DNA of 64,000 bases. Origin: Cyanophora paradoxa. Taxonomy: Eukaryota; Glaucocystophyceae; Cyanophorales; Cyanophoraceae. Positions 24,126-34,580 of the stretch are shown here, one piece after another (the first letter of the stretch is position 1; each line of letters begins with the position of its first letter). Location: contig QPMI01000658.1 of the NCBI GenBank assembly GCA_004431415.1, positions 142,314 to 206,313 on the forward strand, in the 5' to 3' direction. The position numbers were made by a program, and so were the translations under genes. The notes below the pieces were generated by a model, which worked only from the letters and a program-made list of their open reading frames with translations, was not told the origin of the DNA and did no database searches.

Positions 24126-24600
24126 GGGGGAGGGGGGAGGGGGGGGAGGGCACTTCCGGCCAGGTTGGGCGTAGGGAAGGGGTGAGGAGAAGAGGGGTGC
24201 GGGGGAGAGGGGTCTCGGAGGAAAATTAAGCTAGCTGCCACGGCCCGAGTGCCGCCGCCGGGGGCGGGGGCGGGGCGCTGGAGGGCGGCCGGGGCGGGGC
24301 GCGGGAGCCGGGGGCGGGGTGGGGTGCTGGAGCCGGGGGCGGGGGCGGGGCGCTGGAGCCGGGGGGCGGGGGCGGGGCGCTGGCGCCGGCGGCAGGGGCC
24401 GGCTTGGAAGCCGGGTCCGGGCGAGCCTCGTCTGGCTCTGGGGGGGGGGACCGAGCGTACACGTCTCTGTACCGACCTCGGGGAGGAGGAGTCCGGGTGG
24501 GCGCCCTTTGGGCCCAGGCCGGGGGAGAGGGGGCGGGGGCGTGGGCCCGCGGGGCCTGGGCTCTGGGCGGGGGAGGGACCGGCGCGGGGCGCTAGGGAGT
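24126..24600. repeat. G-rich minisatellite, potential G-quadruplex tract
   Basis: The plus strand carries repeated runs of 4-9 G separated by C, GCTGGAGCC or similar spacers. Copy B has the same tract at about 39745-40200 with different run lengths. Long Pro/Ala frames on the minus strand are by-products of this composition. Confidence 0.7.
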
Positions 24601-25417
24601 AGGACGTGGGCGCACCCTGCCGTTGTTGTATATCGGACGGCGCCGACGGCCCCGTCGCGCGGCGAGCTCGAGGCGGAGGGGAGAGGTCGAGATGCAGGGC
24701 GAGATCTGCAGGCGCGCGGGCACGTTCTGTAAGGATGGGGCGGCGCGCGCGGCGCCTGCAGCATGGCGGCGGCGTTCGAGGAGCAGCGGCGGCGGCGCGC
24801 GACGGCGGGAGCGTCAGTTTAGAGAGCTGGTGGTTATCGGACATCTGCTATGCGGCGGGTGGCGTGTAAGTGGCCGGGACGGGCCGTGGCGCATGCGCGG
24901 CGATGGCGGGAAACCGGGCGAGGTCTAGGCGGCCGACCGGCGCCGTTTGCGCGTTCTAGGGCTGTAGTATTATACCGGGAGCGGCAGCGTGCTGTCTGTA
25001 CTTCCCGCGCGGGGTGCCGGCGAGGTCCTCGACATTCAAAAAGTGGCTCGATGATGTCGGCGGGGCTCCACGACGCTCCGGGGGCGGGCTGCCGGCTTCG
25101 GCGGTCGTGCTGGACGGTGATGTGCTCGTGTCGCCTGGCGGGCTGCGCCCGGCTGGCCTAACTAGCGTTGTCGGTCCACGGGGGTCGGGTGGAGCTGGCG
25201 CGCGACTTTCCGAGCAGCTTGACACGCGGCGTTATCAGGCACCCACGGGTGGGAAGCCTGGCCCGCCGCGCTGCCGTAATCGTCGCGCGTAATATACCGA
25301 CTGTAAGTAACAGTAAGTGGGCTATAGCTGTTGTCAAATTCAAATAAGCACTAGCTATAGTCTGACTGCCTCGGGTCCGGAGGCTCTAGAACTGATCATA
25401 AATCGAGCTGCAGCTCG

Positions 25418-25550
25418 ATTCAGAGTCAGCGAAGAAGAGAGAGGGAGGGAGCCGGGCCAGTCAGTCTTCTTCTTCTTCTGCTTCTGCTTCCCACCCACCC
25501 ACCCGTCCGTCCGTCTCACCTGGACGGCGCCCTTGAGCTGCGCCCGCTCG
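25418..25550 (-). pseudogene. Duplicated fragment of a coiled-coil exon with its splice donor
   Basis: Bases 25418-25550 closely match 26671-26848: the same AGAGTCAGCGAAGAAGAGAG block, CTTCTTCTTCTGCTTC tract and the exon end encoding ERAQLKGAVQ followed by its GTGAGAC donor. The copy lies downstream of the stop of the coiled-coil gene (25578), so it is a non-functional exon fragment. Confidence 0.65.
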
Positions 25551-25577
25551 CCGCAGTCCGAGTTCGAAGTTCGGCGG

Positions 25578-27930
25578 TCACATGACCGCGCAGGCCTCGC
25601 AGCCCTTCTCCGTTTTGCAGACGGGGCAGCCCTTCGAGAACAGCGAAGTGAGCCCAGGCGGCCAGCGAGGGCCCCGCGGCCGGGCGCTGGCAGGGCGGGG
25701 CAGCCGGGCGCTGGCGGGGCGGACCTTGCAGCCGGTGGCCTGGTGCCGCTTGCGGGTCGCCTCGATGAAGCGCTCGAGCTGCTTCTCGTCCATGGCCTGC
25801 GCGGGGGGCGGCGTCGGCGGCGGCGGCGCCGCGAGTCGAGGGCGCGGGGCCGGCGCCACGCACGTCGAAGTCCGGCACCTCTCTGCCCTTGGGCGAGGGC
25901 GAGGGCGTGGCCCCCCTCTGGCCCGCGGGCGAGGGCGCGGGCGCGGGCGAGGCCGCGGGGGAGGCCGCCTGCGAACGAAGAAGTTTCGGCGAACGAAGTT
26001 TCGGCTATAAATAGCCGGGGGGTACCGGAGGCGCGAGGGAGTCGGGGGCGGTGGGGGCGGCGCCGTTGGGGAGGTGGGGCGCCCCCGGGGCCCGCCGGAG
26101 GGCGGCCTCAAGGCGCTGCGCGTGCTCCCGGTGGTGCCCGGCCCGCCGGCCCCGCCGGGGCCCGCCGCCTGCAGCGCCGCCTCGAGCTGCGAGGTGCGCG
26201 CCAGCCACTCCTTGATCTCCCGCACCTGGCCCTCCAGCGCCGCGGCGCCGCCGCCTTCCGCCCCGCCCCCGCCCCGCCCCCGGGGCGGAGTGGAGGGCGG
26301 CGAGGAGGGACACCAGGTTGGAGACGAAGGACTCGCGCTCGGCGCGGAGGCCGCGCTTGCCGCGCACGCGCTCCGCCAGCGTCTCGATGCGGTCCCGTGT
26401 CTCCGCCAGCTCCGCCGACGCCCGCTGCAGGCCCTCCCGCCTCTCCTCCAGGTCCTGCGCCCGCCGCAAGCCAAGCCCACCTCAGAGTAAAGAAGAAGAA
26501 GAACGAGGAACTAGCTCGGCTTAATCAAACTAGCCAAATGAAGAACTAGAGCTCAGGATCGATGGGTGGGCGGACGCACGCGGGTGCGGGCGCGGAGGGC
26601 GTCCTTGAGCGCGTTGAGCTTCTCGACGGGGAAGCCGAGCTCGGCCTGCTTCTTCTGCTCGGCCGCCCCTCAGAGTCAGCGAAGAAGAGAGAGGGAGGGG
26701 GAGAGCGAAGAAGAAGAGAGAGGCCTAGGGAGGGAGCCGAGCTATCTATCTAACCAGCTTTCTGGATCTATCTAGTCTTCTTCTTCTGCTTCCCACCCAC
26801 CCGTCCATCCGTCTCACCTGGACGGCGCCCTTGAGCTGCGCCCGCTCGATGGCGCACTCCTCGAGGCCCTCCTTCTGCTTCTCGACGGCCTTGCGGATCT
26901 CCTTGAGCACCGAGCGCAGCGTGACGACGTGCCCGGCCAGCATGTCGTACACCTGCGCGGCGGCCGCTGAGCGGGAGCCGGGAGGCTGGGCGGGGCTGGG
27001 CTGGAGCCTGGGCTAGGCAAAGAGGCAATCTCGTTTATCTATCGATCTATCTAGCTGCCGAGGGGCGGCTGAGGGCGAGCCGAGGGGCGGGGCGGGGCGG
27101 GGCGGGGCGGGGCTAGGCAAAGAGTTCAGGAACGCTATAACCATCTTATATCTTGACTGTCTTGAGAACTATCTTAAGCCTGAGATACTTTCAATGTTCC
27201 TCTGACCTGCTTGGCGGCAGCAAGCTCCTGGTACTTCTCCTGCGCCGTCTCCCGGAACCGCGCGTCCTGCAGCTCCGCCACCATCCCCTCGTACTCCGTC
27301 CGCCGCGCCTGATTAGAAGAGTGAGCGAGAGGGGTACAGGGAGGAGTAGGGGGGTACGCGGCGCGCTCGCTTGCCTGGAGCTCGTCGTTCTTTGCGAGAA
27401 TGAGGAGGCGGAGGCCGGTGACCTTGCGCGCCGCTGCTTCCAGCTCGCCCCGCCGCACCTGCCGCCCCGCACGGGGAGAGGTCAGAAGACACCGGGCGCC
27501 TCCTTTCTACCCGTGTACCCCGGCGCGCCCCTTCCATCCGTCCTCACCTGGAGGCGGCGGGCGATCTCGGCCGAGGCCTGCTTGTGCACCTCCGCAGGCG
27601 ACATCTGCCGCCCCGTCGGCTTGGTTGGTTGGTTGGAGGGGGGGGGGAGGAGGGGGGGTACGCACGCCGGAGAGGTCCGCGCCGAGCGAGGCGACGAGCT
27701 CGATGAGGGGGCTCCCCGGCGGTAGAGAGATCGAGGAGCCGGCCTGCGCCATCGACGGAGACGGGAGATGAGGAGGGCTCGGCGGCGGCGACGCTGCCGC
27801 GCTCGGGGCGGGGCGGGGCGGGGCGGGGTCGGGCGGGGGCTACCGGGGCCTTGGAGACCTGCTCGAAGGTCTTCTGCAGGTCTTCCTTCAGCGCCAGCAG
27901 CTTCTCGTGCTCCGCCCTGCGCCCCGGCTG
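25578..27930 (-). CDS. Coiled-coil protein with C-terminal CxxCxxC zinc-binding-like motif; 5' end cut by duplication junction
   Basis: Minus-strand exons, 5' to 3': about 27845-27930 (EHEKLLALKEDLQKTFEQV), 27665-27752, 27548-27610 (MSPAEVHKQASAEIARRLQ), 27373-27458, 27210-27310 (RTEYEGMVAELQDARFRE), 26822-26960 (LRSVLKEIRKAVEKQKEGL), 26575-26665, 26290-26469 (DLEERREGLQRASAELAE), about 26160-26260, 25730-25803 (MDEKQLERFIEATRKRHQ) and 25578-25633. Heptad-rich Leu/Glu/Lys/Arg sequence predicts a long coiled coil. The last splice gives the C-terminus TGCKGCPVCKTEKGCEACAVM-stop, with five closely spaced Cys that could bind zinc. Downstream of the first exon seen is a polyG run and then the start of repeat copy B, so the 5' end is missing or unresolved here. 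The family is not recognised. Confidence 0.6.
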
Positions 27931-27933
27931 CTT

Positions 27934-27962
27934 GAGGGGGGGGGGGGGGGGGGGGGGGGGGG
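27934..27962. repeat. PolyG run near the copy A/B junction
   Basis: About 27 consecutive G lie some 80 bases before the start of copy B. The matching place before copy C (about 43545-43570) has a shorter, interrupted run. Length in such a run is unreliable. Confidence 0.8.
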
Positions 27963-30385
27963 GCTGGCTGGGCTAGGGGGGCCGCTAGGACGCTAGGCTA
28001 GAACGAGTGGGAGGGAAGCTAGGAGGGACGGTAGTGGGAGGGAAGCTAGCGCTGCGTCGTAGGGCGCGTTAGCGAGAATGGCCCCTGAATCGGTTGCAGA
28101 GGAGGTCAAGCGTAGTTTACGATGGCCAGCGATACATATACGCGCAAGGCGGTACGCGCTTGGCCGTGCTTCGAATTCGCTTAAGCTTTCACTGCCGATT
28201 AGCGTCGACGTACTAAGTTCGTTCATGCTCAATGACAGGATACCATCCCGCGGACGGATCCCTCAAAAATTCTGTTCTACGTTTTGGTGCGCGAGCATTC
28301 GCAATCGCCGCAGGCTTAGGTCACGAACGTTGAATGGCTTTACCCCCAGATCTTCAAACCCTTGCCGGGACCGCGGTGTGGACCAGCGCATCTGACCGCA
28401 AGAGAAACGTTTTTTTAACGCGCAATGCGCAGTGCGTAATCTAATGCATCTGCTTTGTTACGAAGCCACCGCGGATGATGACGACTCGCGCGTTGTTGTA
28501 GGGCTACCATGACGGCAAGATAGCTTTCACGGGCGGTCACGGCGGATCATTCAGGAACGGTGAGGCATAGCTTGAGCGCTTATATATTAAGCTTGCAATT
28601 GCATCCGCTGGACGCCAACGACTTCCGTTCGTTCCAGACCTGGCCCTGTTTGACACTACCGGCAACACGTGGTCGACGAAGTTTGCAGAGGCGGCCGACT
28701 CCGGTGCCATCGGAGAAGGGCGCATCTGCGCGATCCTCGGCGTTTGGCGGCGGGGACGCCAGCGTGTCCCTGACCGGAATGAGGTAGGTTCTAGATGCGA
28801 AGACCGACTCGCGTTTTCGCCGAATGGACCCAATTGAGAGACGGCTCAGATACGCCAACCTTTCGGGTTCCCCGACCGCTTGGACGAACCCTACTCCGGC
28901 TCGCCGACTGTCCCGCCGTCCCGAATGTTTCCCTGGTTTGTTGTAAGATCCGAGCGACCATGCGGCTGTCGCCAATTTAATTTGATCATGGAGCTTAAGA
29001 CTGGATCTAGAGAGATTATATTAAAACGTTTCGAGCGCAGGCACTGGGTGATGACGGTGAACTCGTACCCGATGTGGGTGCGGCCGGCCGCTTGTTTGTA
29101 TCTTAACTAGCTTTCGGCCCCCGTTCTGAATTGATCTCCGTTCACCTCATGATCAGGTCGTCGTCGGAGGGTTCGAAAAACAGCCGGGGCCGAAGTTCTA
29201 CACTCGAACCGACGCTTGGGTATATCCGCATTCAAATTTGAGCGTCTTCATTAATCGGTATCGTACACACTGACAAATGCGGCAGGTTTTCAGGCCCCGT
29301 GCGTTTATCTTTTCGTAACTGCTCCGGACATCGAAATTAAAGTACGTCGCGATTTAGAGCTTTAAAGCTCACTGTCCTTCAGATTGTATGAACGTCTGTG
29401 GTTCAAGCGGGTGGCAGAAGCTGAACGTCAGCGGCGCGTTCCCGATGACAGCAGGTTCGAATTCGTCTAGGACGGCTCGCGATCGCCAGTCATTACCACC
29501 TGTACGCGAGCTCATTCGTCTCCTTCCCGCTTTGCAGAGGGCGCAGGGGGGTATTTCCCTTCCCTCAAACGCGCCTATCTGTTTGGAGGACGGACTCGGA
29601 CTGCCGGGGGCAATTATTATGCCTACGAACTCGTCAACGATCTCTACCAGATTGACGTCTCAGGTGCAATGCGTGATTCTAGATCTATAGTGTAGCGACG
29701 TGCGCGAAAGCGGTCTAACCTCGCGGCAGTCTCCTCCGACTGTCCCTGCTCCCGGCGCCGGCTCACGGAACAAGACGACTCTATGCATACGGAATCCTCC
29801 GCCAAGGCCGGCCGCGCGCTGCTGCAGGACGGCGGTTTGTTGAGCGCGTTAAAGAATTTATCGTCCTTGATGCTGGGCGCAGAGCCGGACCCGAGCTTCG
29901 TGACGACGGAGAACCCCGTCGACATGCGGCTTGCGGCGGCCGCGAACGCGACCAGCGGGCCAGAGGACCCGACCGCGCTCCTCAGCGCCGACGCGGAGCG
30001 CTACGACACCAGGTGGACCATGGACCGGCAGGCGACGCTCGCCGCGCTCGACCCGCAGGCCCGCAAGTCCCTCGAAGCCCTGTCCGGTACTTTTAGCTTT
30101 GAATTCTTTGCAAATTCGAGCGCTGTACATGTCCGAGCGATCTCTCACGCAAAACGTTCATCAGCGATGCGCGAGGCGCAAATCATGGCGTTTGCCCAGC
30201 TGCGTCCTGCGGAGTCGGCACAGGGCGCGCGCTCGTACAACGGCGAAAACGGGACCACCGCAATCGTCATCGACCGAAGTGCGCGGGGGCGGTTTAAAAA
30301 AACTTTGGAGGCTTTGAGAACCGCCGGTCGCTGACAAGGATCGGACCTCAGGTGTCGGGAGCTGCCCGCCTGACCGCAAATTCGC

Positions 30386-30759
30386 TTTTTTTTTTGCAAA
30401 AGTGGACGTCGCATTGATACACCACGGCACATGTATCAATGTTCTACGTGACGTGCCCTTCCGACCGGTCATCTATCTAGCCGAGGGTGCTAGCTAGGTG
30501 CCGGCCATGGGTCGCTCAATATGGGAGGTTCGCCTGAGTGGGGGAGCCATGGTTTTCGGTGATAGCCGTAACCAGACCCACGCGCCCACCCCTTGATCAA
30601 CTCCTCCATCCCTCATGAGCCCTGGAAGTGAAATGTCTCGCAGTCCGCCGCCCTCCCTTGCCGCCGCTCCGCCACGCCTCCTCCTCCCCACTCCGCCTCC
30701 TCCCTCCTCCTCACCTGCGCCCCAGGACCCCGATTAATCGGTGTCCCGTTTTGTCGAGG
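30386..30759 (-). mobile_element. Retroposed SINE-like or processed insert with poly(A) tail and 17-bp target duplication
   Basis: CCTGACCGCAAATTCGC occurs at 30369-30385 and again at 30760-30776, but only once in copies A and C. The 374-bp insert begins on the plus strand with ten T, which is a poly(A) tail read from the minus strand. A tail plus a 15-20-bp target duplication is the signature of target-primed retroposition. The body has no clear Pol III A/B boxes, so a truncated LINE or a processed mRNA are alternatives. It interrupts the exon encoding SCPPDRKFAGALGR. Confidence 0.8.
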
Positions 30760-33700
30760 CCTGACCGCAAATTCGCGGGCGCGCTGGGAAGGACCAAGCT
30801 GCCCACGCTAGCGACCTGCCTAGCTGGAGCTGCCCCCAACCAGCCGAGCGCGACCGCCGATTTCGACGTTGCGGTCTGCTCCATTGTCGTCCCCGTGGCA
30901 AACGCAGTGCAGGTGCCTCATCCTCAAGTTTACTCCCCGTTCGCGCTGCCGGACTGCTGATTCTCGTACAAACAGGTGTCGCTTCCAATTACGAAGTCGG
31001 GGCTCTACCGGTTCCGGGCGCACGACGAGACCGCCAACTCCCCGACGTCACTCGCCATCGATCTCCGCAGCGATGGGTCGTGCGCCCCAATCGCCTGCAG
31101 CAGGCCGTCCCCGGGTGCGGTTTGTCGTTCGGGGATGCGTTTTTCGACGCAATTTAGCAAGCCTTTCCCTCAGGCGACGCGACCGAGCTCTGGGCGCTGC
31201 TGTACGAGAACAGCACGGTGAACGTCAACGTCGCGGCCGTGGCCAGCGGCGCCGCCGGCGCCAACGCGAGCTGCCCGCCGTCGGACGCCGCCGTGCTCGA
31301 CGTTTCGTTCGAGGTGCCCGACGACCTTTTCCTTTTGACTTTTCAAATTATCAACAGTTGAATAATAACAACCTAATATAAAGCCATGCATATCTTGACT
31401 TCACTTGGCTTTACAATAGGCGCCCTACGACGAGCGCGTCTTCGTCGACGCGTCGCTCGCGGAGGAGGGGCTGGGCCCCGACGAGGCCCTGCGCGACCCC
31501 GACACCCTCGACCTGTACTTCGTCGACGTCAACGCCGCGCTCCGCTACGCCTACGGCAGGACCGGCGCTGCGGACGCGGGCCACCCGCTCCAGGTGCGAG
31601 CGAACGTAGCGACGCTCGAATTCGATTTCGCGCGCTGACGATCGCGACGCCGCCTCGTCGCGAGCAGATTGGCATCTTCTTGAAGCCGGGCATGTACTAT
31701 CAGAGCGTCAACGCCTCGTGGGACCTTCCCGCTGTGTCCTTTGCCGCCGGTGCACGCATCTGGGTGCGCTCAGGATTGCCGCGCGCGGTCGCAGGAAAAG
31801 TATCCCTGGCGTCTAATTATATAATGCTTCCATCAGATACGATCCCTCAGCGGGCTTCGCCAGGGGACCAATTCCGCGTACGCGTGATCTCTCACGTCAT
31901 GCTGCATGTTTGAAGTGGTTCTGATTTTCGCCATTTCGTTTGCAGGGAGGACACTATTCTGACGTGCGGCGGCATGGGCCACGCGATCTCCCTCTCGCAC
32001 GCCTCGCCCCTCGTCTCGTTCCTCGGCGTTAGCATCGCCAAGTGCGGCGCGGTGGAGAGCTCCACCCGAGTGGACGCGAGCCGCTCCGGCGCCGCGGTCT
32101 CCGTTGTCGGGCTCAAGGACATCGTGTTCAGGGTACTCGGCCTCTGCCATCTCCGAGCGCGAGCGCGGGCGGCTGATCCCGTTCGCAGAACATCATCTTT
32201 GCACGCAACGGCAACCAGAACGCAAGCGCAGATGGCCGTGGTGGCGCTGTGGCGCTCTTCGCTGGAGCGTCGGCGGCCTTCGAGAACTGCATTTTCGTGC
32301 AGGTGCCGGCACCCGCGGCTAATAACAAACTATGATCTCCGCTCGTTTGCGCTGACAACGACGCAGAACGACGCGCGCCGAGGCGGCGGCGCCGTTGCCG
32401 TCCTCGACGGCAGCGAGGCACGGTTCGAGGGCTGCGTCTTCTCGAGCAACTCGGCCCCGATCGGCGGCGCCGTTCTGGTGTCCGGCGCCCGCGCGGCGTC
32501 CTTCCTGCGGACGGGTTTCCAGGTGCGCAACGCGATCTTGCGGAGGGAGCTGGCCTGGGGCGATTCCGCGCGCGCGTGCCTCCGCAGAGGAACGCGGCGG
32601 TCCCTCCGCCGGAGATGGAGGACGACACCATTTCCGCCTCGATCGCGATGACGAGCCCCGCGGCGGTCGAGAAGTGGCTCGGCGGGGCCGTGGCAGTGCA
32701 ATCCGCGACGGAGGCAGTGCGGTTCGACGTCGCAATCTTTGAGGGCAACGCCGCGCACTTCGGCGCGGCCATCTCGGCCGCGAGCCGCGTCGTCGTCACG
32801 CGCTCTCAAGTGTCGGGCTCGAACGGAGGGGCCGTGTGGGTCCGGTCGACCGAGGCGCGCCTCGAGCTCACGGCATTCTCCGGGAACGAGAACGTCATGC
32901 CGCTGGCCGCCGGAGCCGTTGCCTGCAGCGGCGCGGGAGCTTCCCTCTCCGTCTTCGCTTCGACCTTCGACGACAACTGGGGGGTGTACGGCGGCGCGGC
33001 TCGGGTCTTCGACGGGTGCCGCGCAAACACTTCGCTCTCCGCGTTCTCGCGTGCGCCCCGGCCCGCCGCTTCTGCTCGCCACAGCCCCTCCATTCCGAAT
33101 CCCTTTTAATATCCGACCAGGCAACGTGGCGCTGGCGGGGTCCGGGGGCGCCGTGATGGTGGGTCAGGCGGCGGACCCAGGCTCTGCAGTGGCGTCGACC
33201 TGGGCATCCTTCGACCAGGTCGAGTTCCGCGAGAACGTCGCCGGGTTCCAGGACGAAGGGCAGGCGGCGGAATTCGAGGCCGACCCGACGCTCGGCTCCG
33301 GTGGCGCGCTAGCCCTCCTCGCCCCGCTCGACGGGGCCGTGCCCATCTCCGGCTGCCTCTTCGCAAAGAACCGCGCGGCGCTGGGCGGCGGCCTCTTCGC
33401 CAATGCGTCCGTGCGCATCGACGGCGACACGATCTTCTTCTCGAACGAGGCGGGCTTCCCGTGGTTCGACGCGCACGCCCAGCGCGAGGTCCAGATCGGC
33501 GGCGGCGCGCTCCTCGCATTCGCGGCCGCGCCGAACCACGTCGGGGGCGCGCTTTTCGCGCTGAACAAGGCACACGGCGCCTTCGGCGGAGGCCTCGCGA
33601 TGCTCGGGGGGTCGCTGGAGATCCGCGGTCCGCGCTTCCTGTCGAACGCAGTGCTCGGGCCCGACAGCCAGGGCGGCGGTGCGCGCGCGCGCCCTCCGCG

Positions 33701-34139
33701 CCACCCTGCGCTGCCAATTTCGCACTGAGAAGTGCTTTCGCGCTGCCCAGGTATTTTCGCGCAAAACACGATCTTCCTGGGCGACCCGAGGTTTGTCGCC
33801 GCAGGCAACTCAGCCGAGGGAACTGTGCGTGCTCCCCAAATTGAGACCAGACTCCGAACCCGTCCCAACCTCGAACTCGCGCAGTTCCAGAACGTGTACC
33901 TGCTCGGATCCGGAGGCAGCTCGGGCGCCGCGAACGGGACGGCCTCGGGCGCGGCGGGCGTCGTCAAGTCGTGCGCGTCCTGCTCGGCGTGCCAGGCCTG
34001 CGAGCCCGCCACCGGCCGCTGCAAATTCCCCGCGGACTTCGGTGCGACGCAAACCGCAAACCGCAACAAACCGCTGCTTATCAAATACCAATTAAAATGA
34101 AAATACGCAGAGGCGTGGTGCGAGGCGATCGGCGGGTGC

Positions 34140-34580
34140 AGCCCCGAGACGTGCCCGTTCGTCTCCGCCGGCACCGCGCGGTTCGACGAGACCGACGGGC
34201 TCCGCTCCATCCGCGTAGAGCTGGACGCTGGCCCGGGCGCCGGCGCCGGCGCCGGCGCCGCCTCTGCCAACGTCAACGGCTCATGCGCCTCCTTCTTCGT
34301 CCCGGACACCCTCCGCATCCTCGGCGAAGGCGCTTATAACCTCTTTCTTATATTTTTTTTAAGCCCCGAGACGTGCCCGTTCGTCTCCGCCGGCACCGCG
34401 CGGTTCGACGAGACCGACGGGCTCCGCTCCATCCGCGTAGAGCTGGACGCTGGCCCGGGCGCCGGCGCCGGCGCCGGCGCCGCCTCTGCCAACGTCAACG
34501 GCTCATGCGCCTCCTTCTTCGTCCCGGACACCCTCCGCATCCTCGGCGAAGGCGCTTATAACCTCTTTCTTATATTTTTA
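34140..34580 (+). repeat. Partial tandem duplication inside copy B
   Basis: A segment of about 217 bases starting GCCCCGAGACGTGCCCGTTC occurs at about 34140-34357 and again at 34364-34580, separated by a T-run and AA. Copy A has it once (20512-20728). The segment is a Cys/Gly-Ala exon and the start of the following intron. Confidence 0.85.

Larger units (their letters stand above)
23696..25577. other. Intergenic region with G-rich minisatellite
   Basis: Between the Cys-rich gene and the coiled-coil gene lie polyG runs and a GGGGGCGGGGCGCTGGAGCC-type minisatellite (about 24126-24600). A short ATG frame at 24763 (MAAAFEEQRRRRATAGASV then stop) could be a first exon of an unresolved plus-strand gene, but nothing downstream supports it. 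Confidence 0.4.
14821..28044. repeat. Tandem segmental duplication, copy A
   Basis: The unit starts at GCTAGCGCTGCGTCGTAGG and runs to the same sequence at 28045. It contains the kelch-to-stop half of the giant gene, the small Cys-rich gene, a G-rich minisatellite region and the minus-strand coiled-coil gene. Copy A is the only one joined to the 5' half of the giant gene. It has neither of the large inserts found in copy B. Confidence 0.95.

Noticed and set aside
24231-24844. Long Pro/Ala-rich minus-strand frames
   Set aside because: They arise from the G-rich minisatellite; all frames in such composition stay open and show no domain or splice logic.
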